Origin: an uncultured Bacteroidales bacterium
GTDB taxonomy: Bacteria; Bacteroidota; Bacteroidia; Bacteroidales; Bacteroidaceae
DNA length: 64,000 nucleotides
Direction: 5' to 3'
NCBI GenBank assembly: GCA_902786925.1
Contig: CADAEK010000005.1
Location: 28,519 to 92,518, forward strand
The position numbers were made by a program, and so were the translations under genes. A model generated the notes under the pieces. That model was given only the letters and a program-made list of their open reading frames with translations. It was not told the origin of the DNA and did not search any database. This document shows positions 36,011 through 47,373 of the stretch, piece by piece. Within the stretch, counting starts at the first letter, position 1. Each line of letters opens with the position of its first letter.

Positions 36011-37918
36011 TTACACTACGTCATTGAACAATTTATCTTCCAATATCGTATACACTAATTTACCATCAGGAGTACGCGCCGGGGCCTTGGATAGGAACAA
36101 ATCCTGCAACAAACGCTCCATCTCTGCCCCTGACAGCACTTGTCCATACACAATTGCGGCATTTTCCGCCATAGATAAAGCCAAGGCTTCCTGAGCATCT
36201 TTCTTAATGGTATTCGTCTTTTCTTTGGCCGCCTCAACCATGTCATGTAACAATCCATCAATATCCACACCTTCAACACCAGAAGGAATTCCATTGACAG
36301 AATAGGCTCCTCCACCCAGATTGGACAGATCAAAGCCCAAACTACAAATATCATCCAGCAATTCTTCGACAACCTGTACATCTGCCTTATCAAATTGAAC
36401 CACATTAGGGAACAGCTCTTTCTGCGAAGGGCGGTTCCCCGTATTGATACACTGCATGTTCTGATCAAAAAGCACTCGAACATGTGCCCTATGCTGATTA
36501 ACGACCATGAGTCCCTCACTACATGGAAATACAATGTACCTGCCTTTATATTGAAACTTTGGCACAGATGCATCTACATGAAAAGGAGATGACCCGTTTT
36601 CTACCACACCGTCATTCCATATAGAGCCTTGCAGAATACGTTCTTCAGGGATAATCTCAGATTGCGCCCCCACTGTTTCCAGATTCAATGACGATGCGAC
36701 GAAACTCTCCCCCTCTCCCATTTCCAAATCCATATTCGTTTCCCCAGATCTATCATATAAACGCTCCCATCCGGTTGGAACTGAAGACACGCCTCGTCCA
36801 CTCTCCTTGAACGGGTTATAGGTCGGAGCGGAAAGCTTAGGCTGGCGTGGCACTGTTGTGTCCATCCCCATTACGGGAATATCAGGGCGTCCCTCCACAT
36901 CGAAATCGATCATCGGAACATTACAAAAACGCCCAATAGTTTCTTTTACCGCAGCTGAAAGAACTTGCCAGATAGGCTGTTCATTGTCAAACTTAATCTC
37001 TGTCTTGGTCGGATGAACATTGACATCAACCGCCGATGGCTCCACCGAGAAATACAGAAAATACGAGACGTGCTCCCCGGCTGGCATCAGGTTCTCATAA
37101 GCTTTCATCACTGCACTATGGAAATACGGATGTCGCATATAGCGGCCATTAACAAAGAAATATTGATGCATTCCTTTCTTCTTGGAAGACTCCGGCTTTC
37201 CCACATACCCAGAAATACGCACCAACGATGTTTCCACCTCCACTGGCAACAGCTCTGCATTTATCTTCTTTCCAAAGACATCAACAATTCGCTGCCGTAC
37301 TGAAGTATGTGGCAAATGATACATTTCCACACCATTATTATATAATGAGAAGGAAACATCTGGATGTACAAGTACAATACGTTGAAAATCGGCCACGACA
37401 TTCGTCAACTCTGTCTGGTTCGACTTCAGGAATCTGCGTCTTGCTGGTACATTGAAAAACAGATTCTGTACAGAGAAATTACTCCCCACAGGGCACATAA
37501 CAGGTTCTTGTTTCTCAATCTTAGAGCCAGAGAGGTAAAGCATTGTTCCCAATTCATCTTCTGCCCGCCGAGTTTTCAGTTCAATCTGCGCAACAGCTGC
37601 AATACTTGCCAATGCTTCACCACGAAAGCCCATGGTTGTCAGATTGAACAAATCAGATGCTTCATGAATCTTCGATGTAGCATGCCGTTCGAAAGACAAT
37701 CGAGCATCCGTTTCCGACATTCCTTTGCCATCATCGATTACCTGCACGTTTGTCTTACCTCCGTCCACCACCAGTACTTTGATGGTTTCCGCACCTGCAT
37801 CAATCGAATTTTCCATCATTTCCTTCACTATGGATGAAGGGCGTTGTACGACCTCACCTGCTGCTATTTGGTTGGCAACAGCATCTGGCAAAAGATGTAT
37901 AATATCATTCACTGCCAT
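36011..37918 (-). CDS. mutL: DNA mismatch repair protein MutL
   Basis: MutL is the ATP-gated coordinator of methyl-independent mismatch repair, 635 residues. The GHKL ATPase is clear: KEMMENSIDAGA (N-box with E36/N37), DDGKGM, and TTMGFRGEALASI at about residues 94-106. The C-terminal dimerisation domain has VVNQHRAHVRVLFDQ where endonuclease-type MutL has DQHA(x)2E(x)4E; the acidic residues are missing. This suggests a nuclease-inactive form, as in E. coli. It is the last gene of the PPIase-SurA-LptA-like operon, starting 13 nt after the small membrane protein gene. Confidence 0.94.
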   Translation of the reverse strand: MAVNDIIHLLPDAVANQIAAGEVVQRPSSIVKEMMENSIDAGAETIKVLVVDGGKTNVQVIDDGKGMSETDARLSFERHATSKIHEASDLFNLTTMGFRGEALASIAAVAQIELKTRRAEDELGTMLYLSGSKIEKQEPVMCPVGSNFSVQNLFFNVPARRRFLKSNQTELTNVVADFQRIVLVHPDVSFSLYNNGVEMYHLPHTSVRQRIVDVFGKKINAELLPVEVETSLVRISGYVGKPESSKKKGMHQYFFVNGRYMRHPYFHSAVMKAYENLMPAGEHVSYFLYFSVEPSAVDVNVHPTKTEIKFDNEQPIWQVLSAAVKETIGRFCNVPMIDFDVEGRPDIPVMGMDTTVPRQPKLSAPTYNPFKESGRGVSSVPTGWERLYDRSGETNMDLEMGEGESFVASSLNLETVGAQSEIIPEERILQGSIWNDGVVENGSSPFHVDASVPKFQYKGRYIVFPCSEGLMVVNQHRAHVRVLFDQNMQCINTGNRPSQKELFPNVVQFDKADVQVVEELLDDICSLGFDLSNLGGGAYSVNGIPSGVEGVDIDGLLHDMVEAAKEKTNTIKKDAQEALALSMAENAAIVYGQVLSGAEMERLLQDLFLSKAPARTPDGKLVYTILEDKLFNDVV

Positions 37919-37931
37919 CTTTTCCTACGCT

Positions 37932-38228
37932 TTAAAACAAGAGACTTCCAGACACCAAATAGCGCATCAACAACAGCAACAGAATGATAGCTGTAATCAG
38001 CACACCATATGAAACAGGTTTCCGTCCACTTTCCTTTCTGCGCTTCACATGCTTTGTAGCCTGCACAAATTTACCACGTATATCCTCCGGTACAAACTCC
38101 TTTGGAGGGAGTATACCCAATTCACGTTTAGCCCGCTCATCAATCTCTTTCAATTTTTCTTTCCGAGGGTCATAATAGATATAATTGTGATGGAAGCCTC
38201 TAGGCTTCCTGACTGAAAACATGCTCAT
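37932..38228 (-). CDS. Small single-pass membrane protein of unknown function
   Basis: The 98-residue product has a soluble, charged N-terminal part (residues 1-70, including YYDPRKEKLKEIDERAKREL). One C-terminal transmembrane helix follows at about 75-92 (VLITAIILLLLLMRYLV). No known catalytic motif is present. It lies between the OstA/LptA-like gene and mutL with short gaps on both sides, so it belongs to the operon. The conserved-looking GFHHNYIYYDPRKEKL near the start is the best handle for a search. Membrane topology is probably N-in. Confidence 0.75.
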   Translation of the reverse strand: MSMFSVRKPRGFHHNYIYYDPRKEKLKEIDERAKRELGILPPKEFVPEDIRGKFVQATKHVKRRKESGRKPVSYGVLITAIILLLLLMRYLVSGSLLF

Positions 38229-38288
38229 AGTCGTTGTCTTTCTTAAAGGTTATACGTCGTTCTACACATATATATATATTATATGCTC

Positions 38289-39944
38289 TTATAAATCATC
38301 CAACTTTTGCTTTGGAGCCGCACGTCTCTGTGTTTTCTTCAGCACCTGCTCTTTCTTCTTTGATCTCCAATCAAAAATATCATCTTTGTCCTGCGGACGG
38401 ATATAATCGAACCACGCAAATCCTGCCAAATAGCGTTTCTCTTCCGGGATGCCAACAGGTGGATACATCACACCCGACGCCGTAGAGGTCCATATTTTAT
38501 CGACCTTCTTGTTTCGCATGTATAGATTCAGCTCAGGTGTCTCTGTATAGTTCATGCCGATACGACTACCATCGCTTTCCTCCATAAAATAGGTCACATA
38601 CACGTTTCCCTTTGCGTTATTGTGCTCTATCTCCCCATTTACAAAGTAGCAAAACATTTCTTTTGAGGAGACCTGGTTGTACGAAACAGAATCCAGACGC
38701 TCTATCGTCATTGCCTGATTAATAATATGCACCCAGTCGATAGTGCTGTCGTTGTTATACACACGAATCTCCTCACCAAAGACCTGTTGTCCTTCATTCC
38801 ACAAAATGGGTTGCCCATACAGATATGTACAAGAGTCTCGCTCGTGCGATACTAATGAGTCGCACACTCCCTGAATGTCCCTTCGGAATAACCTCACCTT
38901 GTGATAGGCAAACAAATCACGATAAACAGAATCTGTCTTTTGATTATATGAAATCATTTTCAACGTATCAGCATGGACATACAGCGTATCGGGACCCGAA
39001 AATTCATAACACACCGCACTATCAGTAGCCACAGCTATTCCCGTTTCATCTTCATAACGGCAATAGTTTCCTGTCAGCATGCACCGATTTTCCACATCAA
39101 GCAATACAACATTGCCGAAGGCTTCGCTCACTCCTGTATTCTCATCACAATATAAGCTATCGCCCACAATATCACGCATGTCTTTATACACATGCGAACG
39201 ATCCAACAGGTTTGCTTGTCCTGTCTGCGTATTGTAATCGCCACGCAAGGCATACACGAACGTACTATCCGATGATATGATATTCGTTTCCGACACGATA
39301 CTGGCCACTTTGGTATCCGAATAATAATAAAGTTCATTTGTCTTGAGGTTGAACTTTGGATTATCCAATACCACATTATCCTTAAAAATCGCTTCATTCA
39401 GAGCAGGTGTATATTGACCATAATCCGAATTTAGCACATTATCTTCATCATACAGTGTGCCATGCTGTGGATAAAAGCCAACACCTTCCAAACGGTCATA
39501 ATCAATGACAGATGTGACCAATTTCGTTCCCTTGTGCGTAAGCACGGCATGACCGAGTGCATGCGCCTGCATCATGGGACCATCATAAAGCAAGGTGTCA
39601 CTAGTCAGTGTCAACGTGTCACCCTGCATCATCTTCACATGTCCATAGGCATTGAATGTATTCTCATCCTTATAAAAGCGTGCGCTATCGCAATCCAAAT
39701 ACATTCCATCATGATAAAGCTTCACATGTCCAACCAACACATCGGCCCGCACATCATACTGATTTTTATACAACACATCGCTATGAATCAGTTTTACTTC
39801 TTCACTAGACTTTCGGCGTGGCTTATCTTCTGGCTGCGAAGCAAAGAGAACACAAAACATAGACAGGCACATCATACCTATCAAAAACCTTTCCCTTATG
39901 TTCGTATCTTTCTTTTGCATATCATGTTCTCGATTCACTTTCAT
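38289..39944 (-). CDS. OstA/LptA-like periplasmic protein
   Basis: The 551-residue protein has an N-terminal hydrophobic export segment (FLIGMMCLSMFCVLFAS). A long series of OstA-type beta repeats follows, such as VRADVLVGHVKLYHDGMYLD, FNAYGHVKMMQGDTL and VSEAFGNVVLLDV. This is the LptA/LptD-N beta-jellyroll used for LPS passage across the periplasm. It is much longer than E. coli LptA (185 residues), which is common in Bacteroidetes. The C-terminus is Lys/Arg-rich. The start may be the ATG at 39944 or a later one at 39920. Its neighbours are SurA chaperones, consistent with envelope assembly. Confidence 0.8.
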   Translation of the reverse strand: MKVNREHDMQKKDTNIRERFLIGMMCLSMFCVLFASQPEDKPRRKSSEEVKLIHSDVLYKNQYDVRADVLVGHVKLYHDGMYLDCDSARFYKDENTFNAYGHVKMMQGDTLTLTSDTLLYDGPMMQAHALGHAVLTHKGTKLVTSVIDYDRLEGVGFYPQHGTLYDEDNVLNSDYGQYTPALNEAIFKDNVVLDNPKFNLKTNELYYYSDTKVASIVSETNIISSDSTFVYALRGDYNTQTGQANLLDRSHVYKDMRDIVGDSLYCDENTGVSEAFGNVVLLDVENRCMLTGNYCRYEDETGIAVATDSAVCYEFSGPDTLYVHADTLKMISYNQKTDSVYRDLFAYHKVRLFRRDIQGVCDSLVSHERDSCTYLYGQPILWNEGQQVFGEEIRVYNNDSTIDWVHIINQAMTIERLDSVSYNQVSSKEMFCYFVNGEIEHNNAKGNVYVTYFMEESDGSRIGMNYTETPELNLYMRNKKVDKIWTSTASGVMYPPVGIPEEKRYLAGFAWFDYIRPQDKDDIFDWRSKKKEQVLKKTQRRAAPKQKLDDL

Positions 39945-39981
39945 CTATTACAGGTTCTTCTCTCCTGCAATCCTTCAATCT

Positions 39982-41331
39982 CTACTTAATCCAACCAGGA
40001 TATTTGAACTCGCAATTCCGCCAGTCATCATTAATATGGATGTATGTTGTCTGTTGCTTCTCACGAATCCACTTCTCAACTTTCTCTGTACACAACTTAT
40101 CCAAAACGACTTCTTGCAGCACTTGATAATCATCCGCCATTGTTGCGCGGTGCCCGTTCACACGGCTTTTAAGTTTCACCACAGCCACCACTTCTTTACC
40201 CTTGTTGTTCATCATGATGAATGGTTTTGAAATCTCGCCAACCTTCATTCCCACAACAGCACGGGCCACTTCTGAGGGAAGATCCTTCAATTCAAATCGT
40301 GAAGTACCATCCTGTTCATTTACCATCAAGCCATAATTATTGCGAGTATCTTTGTCGGCTGAGACAATAGAAACACATTCATCAAAAGTATATAATCCCT
40401 CGCCTATTTCTTTCGCGATAGAATCCAAATCATTCACACACTCTTGCAAAGCTTCGCCAGAGACACGAGGTTTGCGCAAGATATGCCGGCAATTCATTTG
40501 ATCGCCGCGCTTTTCAATCAGCTGAATGATATGGAATCCGTATTCAGTCTCCACAATCTTTGAGATTGATTTGGGGTCTGTCAAATTAAATGCCACATTG
40601 GCAAATTCAGGCACCAAAGCGCCGCGTCCGGAGAAACCAATCTCACCACCCTTTTGTGCTGATTCTTTATCCTCCGAGTACAGCAATGCTAATGTAGAGA
40701 ACTGAGCACTACCATTATTCACACGCTCTGTATAGCTACGCAACTCGTCTTTCACACGATCGATTTCCTCCTGAGGAATCTTGGGGTAACGAACAATGAT
40801 TTGACATTCCACCTTGGTGGGGACAAAGGGGATGCTGTCTTCTGGCAAATCCTTAAAGAAACGGCGAACCTGCGCTGGAGTCACCTTGATATTCTTTACC
40901 AAATTTCGTCTCACTTCTGACACCATCTCATCTTCCTTAATGACATTATACAGCTGTTCGCGGAGCTGTGTCGTAGAGCGGCCAAAATACTCTTCCATTT
41001 TCTCCTTTGAACCGATATTTTGGATAAAGAAATTGAGACGGCTGTCCACTTTCTGAAACACATCTGCATCTGCAACCTCCACAGAGTCAATTGCCGCTTG
41101 ATGAAGAAATAGTTTTTTGATGGCCAACTGTTCAGAGAGAACACAATATGGATCGCCTTCCCAACGCTCACCTTGTTGCAAAGCTTCCATGCGAGCGTTT
41201 TCCACATCGGATTTCAAGATAGCCTCATCACCGACTACCCATACCACCTCATCTATCACATTGCTCTGTTCTTGTGCCGATGCAGTCAATGCACACACAG
41301 CAAAGCATCCAATTAAGAATTTTCGAATCAT
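39982..41331 (-). CDS. surA: Periplasmic SurA-like peptidyl-prolyl isomerase
   Basis: The 449-residue protein begins with a signal peptide (MIRKFLIGCFAVCALTASAQ). It then has the SurA N-terminal chaperone domain (NVIDEVVWVVGDEAILKSDV), followed by two parvulin regions. The first (about 165-270) contains EIGFSGRGALVPEFANVAF and YGFHIIQL; the second (about 275-400) is less canonical. SurA escorts outer-membrane barrels through the periplasm. I choose ATG 41331; a GTG at 41361 overlaps the upstream stop but would add residues before the signal peptide. It sits between a second PPIase and the LptA-like gene. Confidence 0.9.
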   Translation of the reverse strand: MIRKFLIGCFAVCALTASAQEQSNVIDEVVWVVGDEAILKSDVENARMEALQQGERWEGDPYCVLSEQLAIKKLFLHQAAIDSVEVADADVFQKVDSRLNFFIQNIGSKEKMEEYFGRSTTQLREQLYNVIKEDEMVSEVRRNLVKNIKVTPAQVRRFFKDLPEDSIPFVPTKVECQIIVRYPKIPQEEIDRVKDELRSYTERVNNGSAQFSTLALLYSEDKESAQKGGEIGFSGRGALVPEFANVAFNLTDPKSISKIVETEYGFHIIQLIEKRGDQMNCRHILRKPRVSGEALQECVNDLDSIAKEIGEGLYTFDECVSIVSADKDTRNNYGLMVNEQDGTSRFELKDLPSEVARAVVGMKVGEISKPFIMMNNKGKEVVAVVKLKSRVNGHRATMADDYQVLQEVVLDKLCTEKVEKWIREKQQTTYIHINDDWRNCEFKYPGWIK

Positions 41332-41360
41332 GCGCTCTTTATTTGAGATGTTATATTTCA

Positions 41361-42797
41361 CTAATGTTGATTTACTGTTTTAACCACATCTTTATATACT
41401 TCCACGGGGAACTTCTTATGCAGACTTTCCACCCACGTTTTCTCGCAGGCATTCTGATAGTCTATTATTACCTGTCCGCGTACGTCCGTATAGGTACGAG
41501 GGGCCTTTACTTTCTTGCCATACACCATCCACGCTGGATAATCCTTCTTTGCCTTCACTTCCGCTTTTTGTTTGAACACCTCTTTATCCACAAATGCATT
41601 ATCTCCCTGTTTAAAAATGCCACGCTCAACACGCACAACTTTCACTGAATCAGTATTCAAATTAGACACTATGGTCTTTGCCCAATCAGCCTCCTTCACG
41701 CCTTTCAACACTTTCTTGGCTTTAGCAAGTGTCCCTGCATCTTTAGCATGAATCACAATGCCACAGAATCGAGGAGTATCCCATGCATAGTTCTTTTTGT
41801 TTGTATTGAAATAGGCAGCTTGACCGGCAGCATCCTGCTGCGCCTTGTCCCACACATCCTTCTTTGTCACTTCGTACATCAATGTGCCATCATAATATTC
41901 TTGCGAGAGATTCTTTTGTTCTTCATCCTCACGAACAAGGTTTTGGTGCAGCTCATCCACCAACTCTGCTCTTGTAATGCCTCGCTGCTGAGACACCGAA
42001 TCCAGGTAAGCATTCGCAGAGGCCTCATTCACTCCCCGCTGTTCCAAGAACTTCAAGATATTGCTACGATGATACTCGTATGGTTCGAACGGATGGCGGT
42101 CAGTCATATAGATGATATGATAGCCCACAGTTGATTTCACAGGTTCCGACATTTCGCCTGCCTTCAAAGCGTATGCAGCCTTCTCAAAATCAGGAATCAT
42201 CGTTCCCTTGCCAAATTGTCCCAATGCGCCACCACGCTGAGCAGAACCTTTGTCATCGCTTTTCTCTCGTGCCAATTCTGCGAACTTTTCAGCCAGTTGC
42301 TCACGAGGGACAGCCTTCAACGCACGATAGATGCTATCAATCCGTTCCTTACCAGCCGCCTGCTGTTCCGCTGTTGCATCCTGACGCAAAAGCACCAATA
42401 TGTGACTAGCCGTCAACAGATCTTGACCTTCAAATCGAACAGCCGTATTGTCATACGTACGTCGTGCCTCACGCTCAATATAGGCAGAGTCTACAATCGT
42501 TGGGATAACCATCTGCTCTTTGTAGCTGTAGAGATCCTTGCGGATGGAACTCAATGTATCAAGTCTTTGGCTTTCTGCCTCTGCAACCTTCAGTTTGAAG
42601 TCTACATAGAGGGGAACGTACTCCTCTACAGTTTTCTTGTCGATGACACCATCGGAATTATTCTTATTAAATGAATATTCGAACTCGCTTCTCGTGACAC
42701 GCTTACCATTGATGGTCATAATCACTGGATCCAGCGTCTGCGCTGATGCCGAAAGGCTCAACATTAACGACGTCATCCAAAATGCTATCTTTTTCAT
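41361..42797 (-). CDS. Periplasmic parvulin-type peptidyl-prolyl isomerase
   Basis: The 478-residue protein has a signal peptide (MKKIAFWMTSLMLSLSASAQ). An N-terminal SurA-like helical region carries INGKRVTRSEFEYSFNKN. One clear parvulin domain (about residues 125-240) has ASHILVLL, RGGALGQFGKGTMIPDFEKA and VGYHIIYM. The C-terminal half is less conserved, with WDTPRFCGIVIHAKDA resembling a second, degenerate parvulin. ATG 42797 is chosen for the signal peptide. It is the first gene of the operon leading to mutL, with surA next. Confidence 0.88.
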   Translation of the reverse strand: MKKIAFWMTSLMLSLSASAQTLDPVIMTINGKRVTRSEFEYSFNKNNSDGVIDKKTVEEYVPLYVDFKLKVAEAESQRLDTLSSIRKDLYSYKEQMVIPTIVDSAYIEREARRTYDNTAVRFEGQDLLTASHILVLLRQDATAEQQAAGKERIDSIYRALKAVPREQLAEKFAELAREKSDDKGSAQRGGALGQFGKGTMIPDFEKAAYALKAGEMSEPVKSTVGYHIIYMTDRHPFEPYEYHRSNILKFLEQRGVNEASANAYLDSVSQQRGITRAELVDELHQNLVREDEEQKNLSQEYYDGTLMYEVTKKDVWDKAQQDAAGQAAYFNTNKKNYAWDTPRFCGIVIHAKDAGTLAKAKKVLKGVKEADWAKTIVSNLNTDSVKVVRVERGIFKQGDNAFVDKEVFKQKAEVKAKKDYPAWMVYGKKVKAPRTYTDVRGQVIIDYQNACEKTWVESLHKKFPVEVYKDVVKTVNQH

Positions 42798-42830
42798 ATA
42801 AAACACGTTCAATAAACTTCAAATTAGTTG

Positions 42831-42838
42831 CAAAGATA
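42831..42838 (-). promoter_or_regulatory. -7 element of the PPIase-surA-mutL operon promoter
   Basis: Leftward TATCTTTG fits TAnnTTTG, 33 nt upstream of the start at 42797. The -33 region is poor. A five-gene operon would start here. Confidence 0.6.
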
Positions 42839-42961
42839 CGACTTTTTACGTATTCCGAGAATTCTCCACAAAGAAAACTCGTAGTTTTAACTTTTATTGA
42901 TTTCACAAGCAGGAAATGCATAGATGGTGCATCAAAAGAGATTCCTCTATAGCCTCAAAAA

Positions 42962-43001
42962 CGAAGTGCCCCACACCGATTCACCGATGTGGGGCACTTC
43001 G
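42962..43001 (-). terminator. Terminator of guaB
   Basis: CGAAGTGCCCCACA at 42962-42975 pairs perfectly with 42988-43001 (14 bp). The run of A upstream (42957-42960) provides a short U-tract for leftward transcripts. It stands 75 nt beyond the guaB stop. Confidence 0.85.
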
Positions 43002-43075
43002 ATTTTAATATGTTAGGCTCGTGTCAATTCAAACGGGCCTCTTGCAATTCAAATCTTTTATGCTGAGGACGACTT

Positions 43076-44566
<1,491 letters not shown>

Positions 44567-44576
44567 TTATTGCATG

Positions 44577-44607
44577 CAAAGGTATGGCTTTTTTATGAGG
44601 TGACAAA
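44577..44607 (-). promoter_or_regulatory. Promoter of guaB
   Basis: Leftward TTTG at 44607-44604 and TACCTTTG at 44584-44577 are 19 bp apart, 23 nt upstream of the guaB ATG. The -33 box lies within the U-tract region of the preceding recQ terminator. Confidence 0.8.
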
Positions 44608-44610
44608 AAA

Positions 44611-44637
44611 AAAGAGCGAAAAGTTAGTTTCGCTCTT
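44611..44637 (-). terminator. Terminator of recQ
   Basis: AAAGAGCGAAA at 44611-44621 pairs with TTTCGCTCTT at 44628-44637. A run of A at 44605-44613 forms the U-tract on the leftward transcript. It lies 23 nt beyond the recQ stop. Confidence 0.85.
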
Positions 44638-44659
44638 GAGTTTTAAATTGTCATTGAAT

Positions 44660-47248
44660 TTAGTTTGCTAATTCGCTGATGAATTTAATACGTACGAGGC
44701 GGACATCCTCCTCATAAATGTCACCATCCAAATTGTCCAAGGCCGTGTCCAAGTCATCGGTTTCACTGCTACGGAAATACTCATATATCTCATCAATCAC
44801 ATCTTCATCCATCTCAATATCCTCGAAATAATAATCGATATTGAGTTTCGTTCCGCTGTATACAATCGCCTCCATCTCATCCAGCAATTCATCAAAATCC
44901 AATCCTGTGCTTTTAGCAATATCCTCGAGATCAACCTTACGGTCAATAGACTGGATAATCTTCACCTTCACCTTTGACTTATTTGCAACAGTACGCACAC
45001 GCATATCTGTCGGACGAGCAATGTCATTATCTTCGCAGTGGCGCTTAATCAATTTGCAGAATTCATCGCCATAACGCTTCGCCTTGCCAGCACCCACGCC
45101 CGGAATATTCTGTAGCTCTTCCTCACTGATAGGATAAAGCGTTGACATTGATTCGAGCGAGGCGTCTTGGAACACAACATATGGCGGCACATTATGCTTT
45201 TTGGCAATCTTCTTACGCAAATCCAGCAACATGCCATATAGAACTTCGTCTGCCACAGCAGTACCACCCTGCTCTGCGCTATCGTCGAAGTCATCGCTAA
45301 AGTCGTTGTTCTCGGTCACCATGAAGGAAACTGGTTTCTTGATAAACTTCTTACCCTTCTTGGTCAGCTTCACAGCGCCGTACGTCTCTACTTCTTTTTC
45401 GATATACTCTTCCAAAGCAGCCTGGATGAAAATAGCCTCCCACATCGTCTCCTCTACGTCTGCACCAGCACCAAATTGTTCTAATTTATCATGATTATGG
45501 CTCAAGACAGATTCATTCTCCTCGCCTCGCAAGATACGGATAATATACTCCTTCTTGAAGTTTTCCTTCACCGCTTGAATTGTCTGCAACGCCAACAACA
45601 GGTTATCCTTCTCCTCCATCTTCTTCTTTGGATGCAGACAGTTGTCGCAATTGCCACAATTATCACGGTCATACTCTTCGCCAAAGTAGTGCAGCAGCAT
45701 CTTACGACGGCACACTGATGACTCACAATAAGCAGCTGTTTCGCTCAAAAGGTGACTGCCGATTTCCTTTTCTGCAGGAGTTTTGTCCTTCATGAACTTC
45801 TCCAGCTTCTCCAAGTCCTTGTGGTTATAGAACGTAATGCATTTACCTTCTCCTCCATCACGTCCCGCACGTCCTGTCTCTTGGTAGTAACCTTCAAGAC
45901 TCTTTGGAATATCATAATGGATAACATAACGGACATCCGGCTTATCAATGCCCATACCAAACGCAATGGTGGCAACAATCACGTCCACTCGTTCCATAAT
46001 GAAATCGTCTTGCGTCTCACTACGGTCCTTCGTATCCATGCCCGCATGATATGCCACAGCCTTGATATTATTGGCACGCAGCACCTCTGCGAGGTCTTCC
46101 ACCTTCTTACGGCTCAAGCAATAGATAATTCCGCTTTTGCCTGGATTCTGTTTGATGAACTTGATGATATCCTTATCTACATTCGCAGTCTTTTGGCGTA
46201 CTTCATAATACAGATTCTGTCTGTTGAATGAAGACTTATAATCCTGTGCATCTAAAATGCCCAGATTCTTCTTGATATCATTACGAACCTTGTCAGTTGC
46301 CGTTGCCGTAAGAGCAATAACAGGAGCATCATAGATTTTCTTTGCTGCATCACGGATTGCGTCATCTGAAGGCAACTCTGGCAATGCATCCACAGTGGGT
46401 TCTTCCGCCATTTGTTCCTTTAGTTCCGCATAACGACGACGGATGGAAGGCATAATGGCCAGCAAGGACTCCACGAACTTTTCATCAAGCCGTACACATT
46501 TGTCCGAGCGTTCCTTAATCTCCTCTTTCATCTCACCCATAAAAGAGATGACGTCAGCCAAGCCCTTCACTCGACGTGTCAAGTTGTCGAGCTCGTTCTC
46601 ATCCACCCTATCTGGGAACTGCTTAAATTCCTTTGTCAACTCATCCAACTTCAGCTTCTTCTCACGATAAGCAATCGCCAAATCCTTAATCATTGGCACC
46701 CGCGAACGAGGAATGAACAATTCCACAATTGGGGCCATCGCAATCCAGTTAATGACAGGACGAATTTTACGGTATTCAGGACGGAAATCATGTCCCCACT
46801 CTGAGATACAATGTGCCTCGTCAATCGCAAAGAACGAAATATTCACCTGACGCAAGAAGTCCACATTCTCCTCTTTCGTCAACGATTCAGGCGCCACATA
46901 CAGCATCTTGGTCTTGCCAGACATGATATCTGACTTCACCAAATCTATGTTTGCCTTGCTCAACGACGAATTGATAAAATGCGCCACTCCATCCTCTTCG
47001 CTAATATGCTTAATAGAATCTACTTGATTCTTCATCAATGCTATCAGCGGAGAAATCACAATAGCTGTACCTTCCATCAGCAACGCCGGCAACTGGTAGC
47101 ACAAAGACTTACCGCCGCCAGTTGGCATCAGCACAAACGTATCCTGTCGATCAAGCAGATGCTGTATAATAGCTTCTTGATCGCCCTTGAACGTATCAAA
47201 TCCAAAATAATATTTTAGCGCTTGCTGAAGTGTTGTAGGCTTTTCCAT
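44660..47248 (-). CDS. recQ: ATP-dependent DNA helicase RecQ with a large internal insertion
   Basis: The enzyme is a 3'-5' SF2 helicase of 862 residues, longer than the usual 600-730. Motif I is TGGGKS (43-48), motif II is DEAH (143-146) and motif III is TATAT (314-318). Motif VI is [10 protein letters not shown], the RQC zinc site has the four Cys around CESSVC...CGNCDNC, and the HRDC domain holds [17 protein letters not shown]. Between [16 protein letters not shown] and [11 protein letters not shown], normally adjacent, there is an in-frame block of about 135 residues (173-307). It is charged and probably coiled-coil. An acidic C-terminal tail follows HRDC. The gene has its own promoter after clpX. 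Confidence 0.93.
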   Translation of the reverse strand: MEKPTTLQQALKYYFGFDTFKGDQEAIIQHLLDRQDTFVLMPTGGGKSLCYQLPALLMEGTAIVISPLIALMKNQVDSIKHISEEDGVAHFINSSLSKANIDLVKSDIMSGKTKMLYVAPESLTKEENVDFLRQVNISFFAIDEAHCISEWGHDFRPEYRKIRPVINWIAMAPIVELFIPRSRVPMIKDLAIAYREKKLKLDELTKEFKQFPDRVDENELDNLTRRVKGLADVISFMGEMKEEIKERSDKCVRLDEKFVESLLAIMPSIRRRYAELKEQMAEEPTVDALPELPSDDAIRDAAKKIYDAPVIALTATATDKVRNDIKKNLGILDAQDYKSSFNRQNLYYEVRQKTANVDKDIIKFIKQNPGKSGIIYCLSRKKVEDLAEVLRANNIKAVAYHAGMDTKDRSETQDDFIMERVDVIVATIAFGMGIDKPDVRYVIHYDIPKSLEGYYQETGRAGRDGGEGKCITFYNHKDLEKLEKFMKDKTPAEKEIGSHLLSETAAYCESSVCRRKMLLHYFGEEYDRDNCGNCDNCLHPKKKMEEKDNLLLALQTIQAVKENFKKEYIIRILRGEENESVLSHNHDKLEQFGAGADVEETMWEAIFIQAALEEYIEKEVETYGAVKLTKKGKKFIKKPVSFMVTENNDFSDDFDDSAEQGGTAVADEVLYGMLLDLRKKIAKKHNVPPYVVFQDASLESMSTLYPISEEELQNIPGVGAGKAKRYGDEFCKLIKRHCEDNDIARPTDMRVRTVANKSKVKVKIIQSIDRKVDLEDIAKSTGLDFDELLDEMEAIVYSGTKLNIDYYFEDIEMDEDVIDEIYEYFRSSETDDLDTALDNLDGDIYEEDVRLVRIKFISELAN

Positions 47249-47301
47249 TAGATGTTAGAGAATGTGTGTGTTGTAAGGGAGGTTATTTCGTTTTCCAACA
47301 A

Positions 47302-47332
47302 CAAAGTTATAACCCTCAATTGAATTTACAAA
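47302..47332 (-). promoter_or_regulatory. Promoter of recQ
   Basis: Leftward TTTG at 47332-47329 and TAACTTTG at 47309-47302 are 19 bp apart. It is placed between clpX and recQ, about 50 nt before the start. Confidence 0.75.
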
Positions 47333-47373
47333 GAAAAAGCAGAAAAAATAAGTCAATTTCCCAAATTAGTGCA

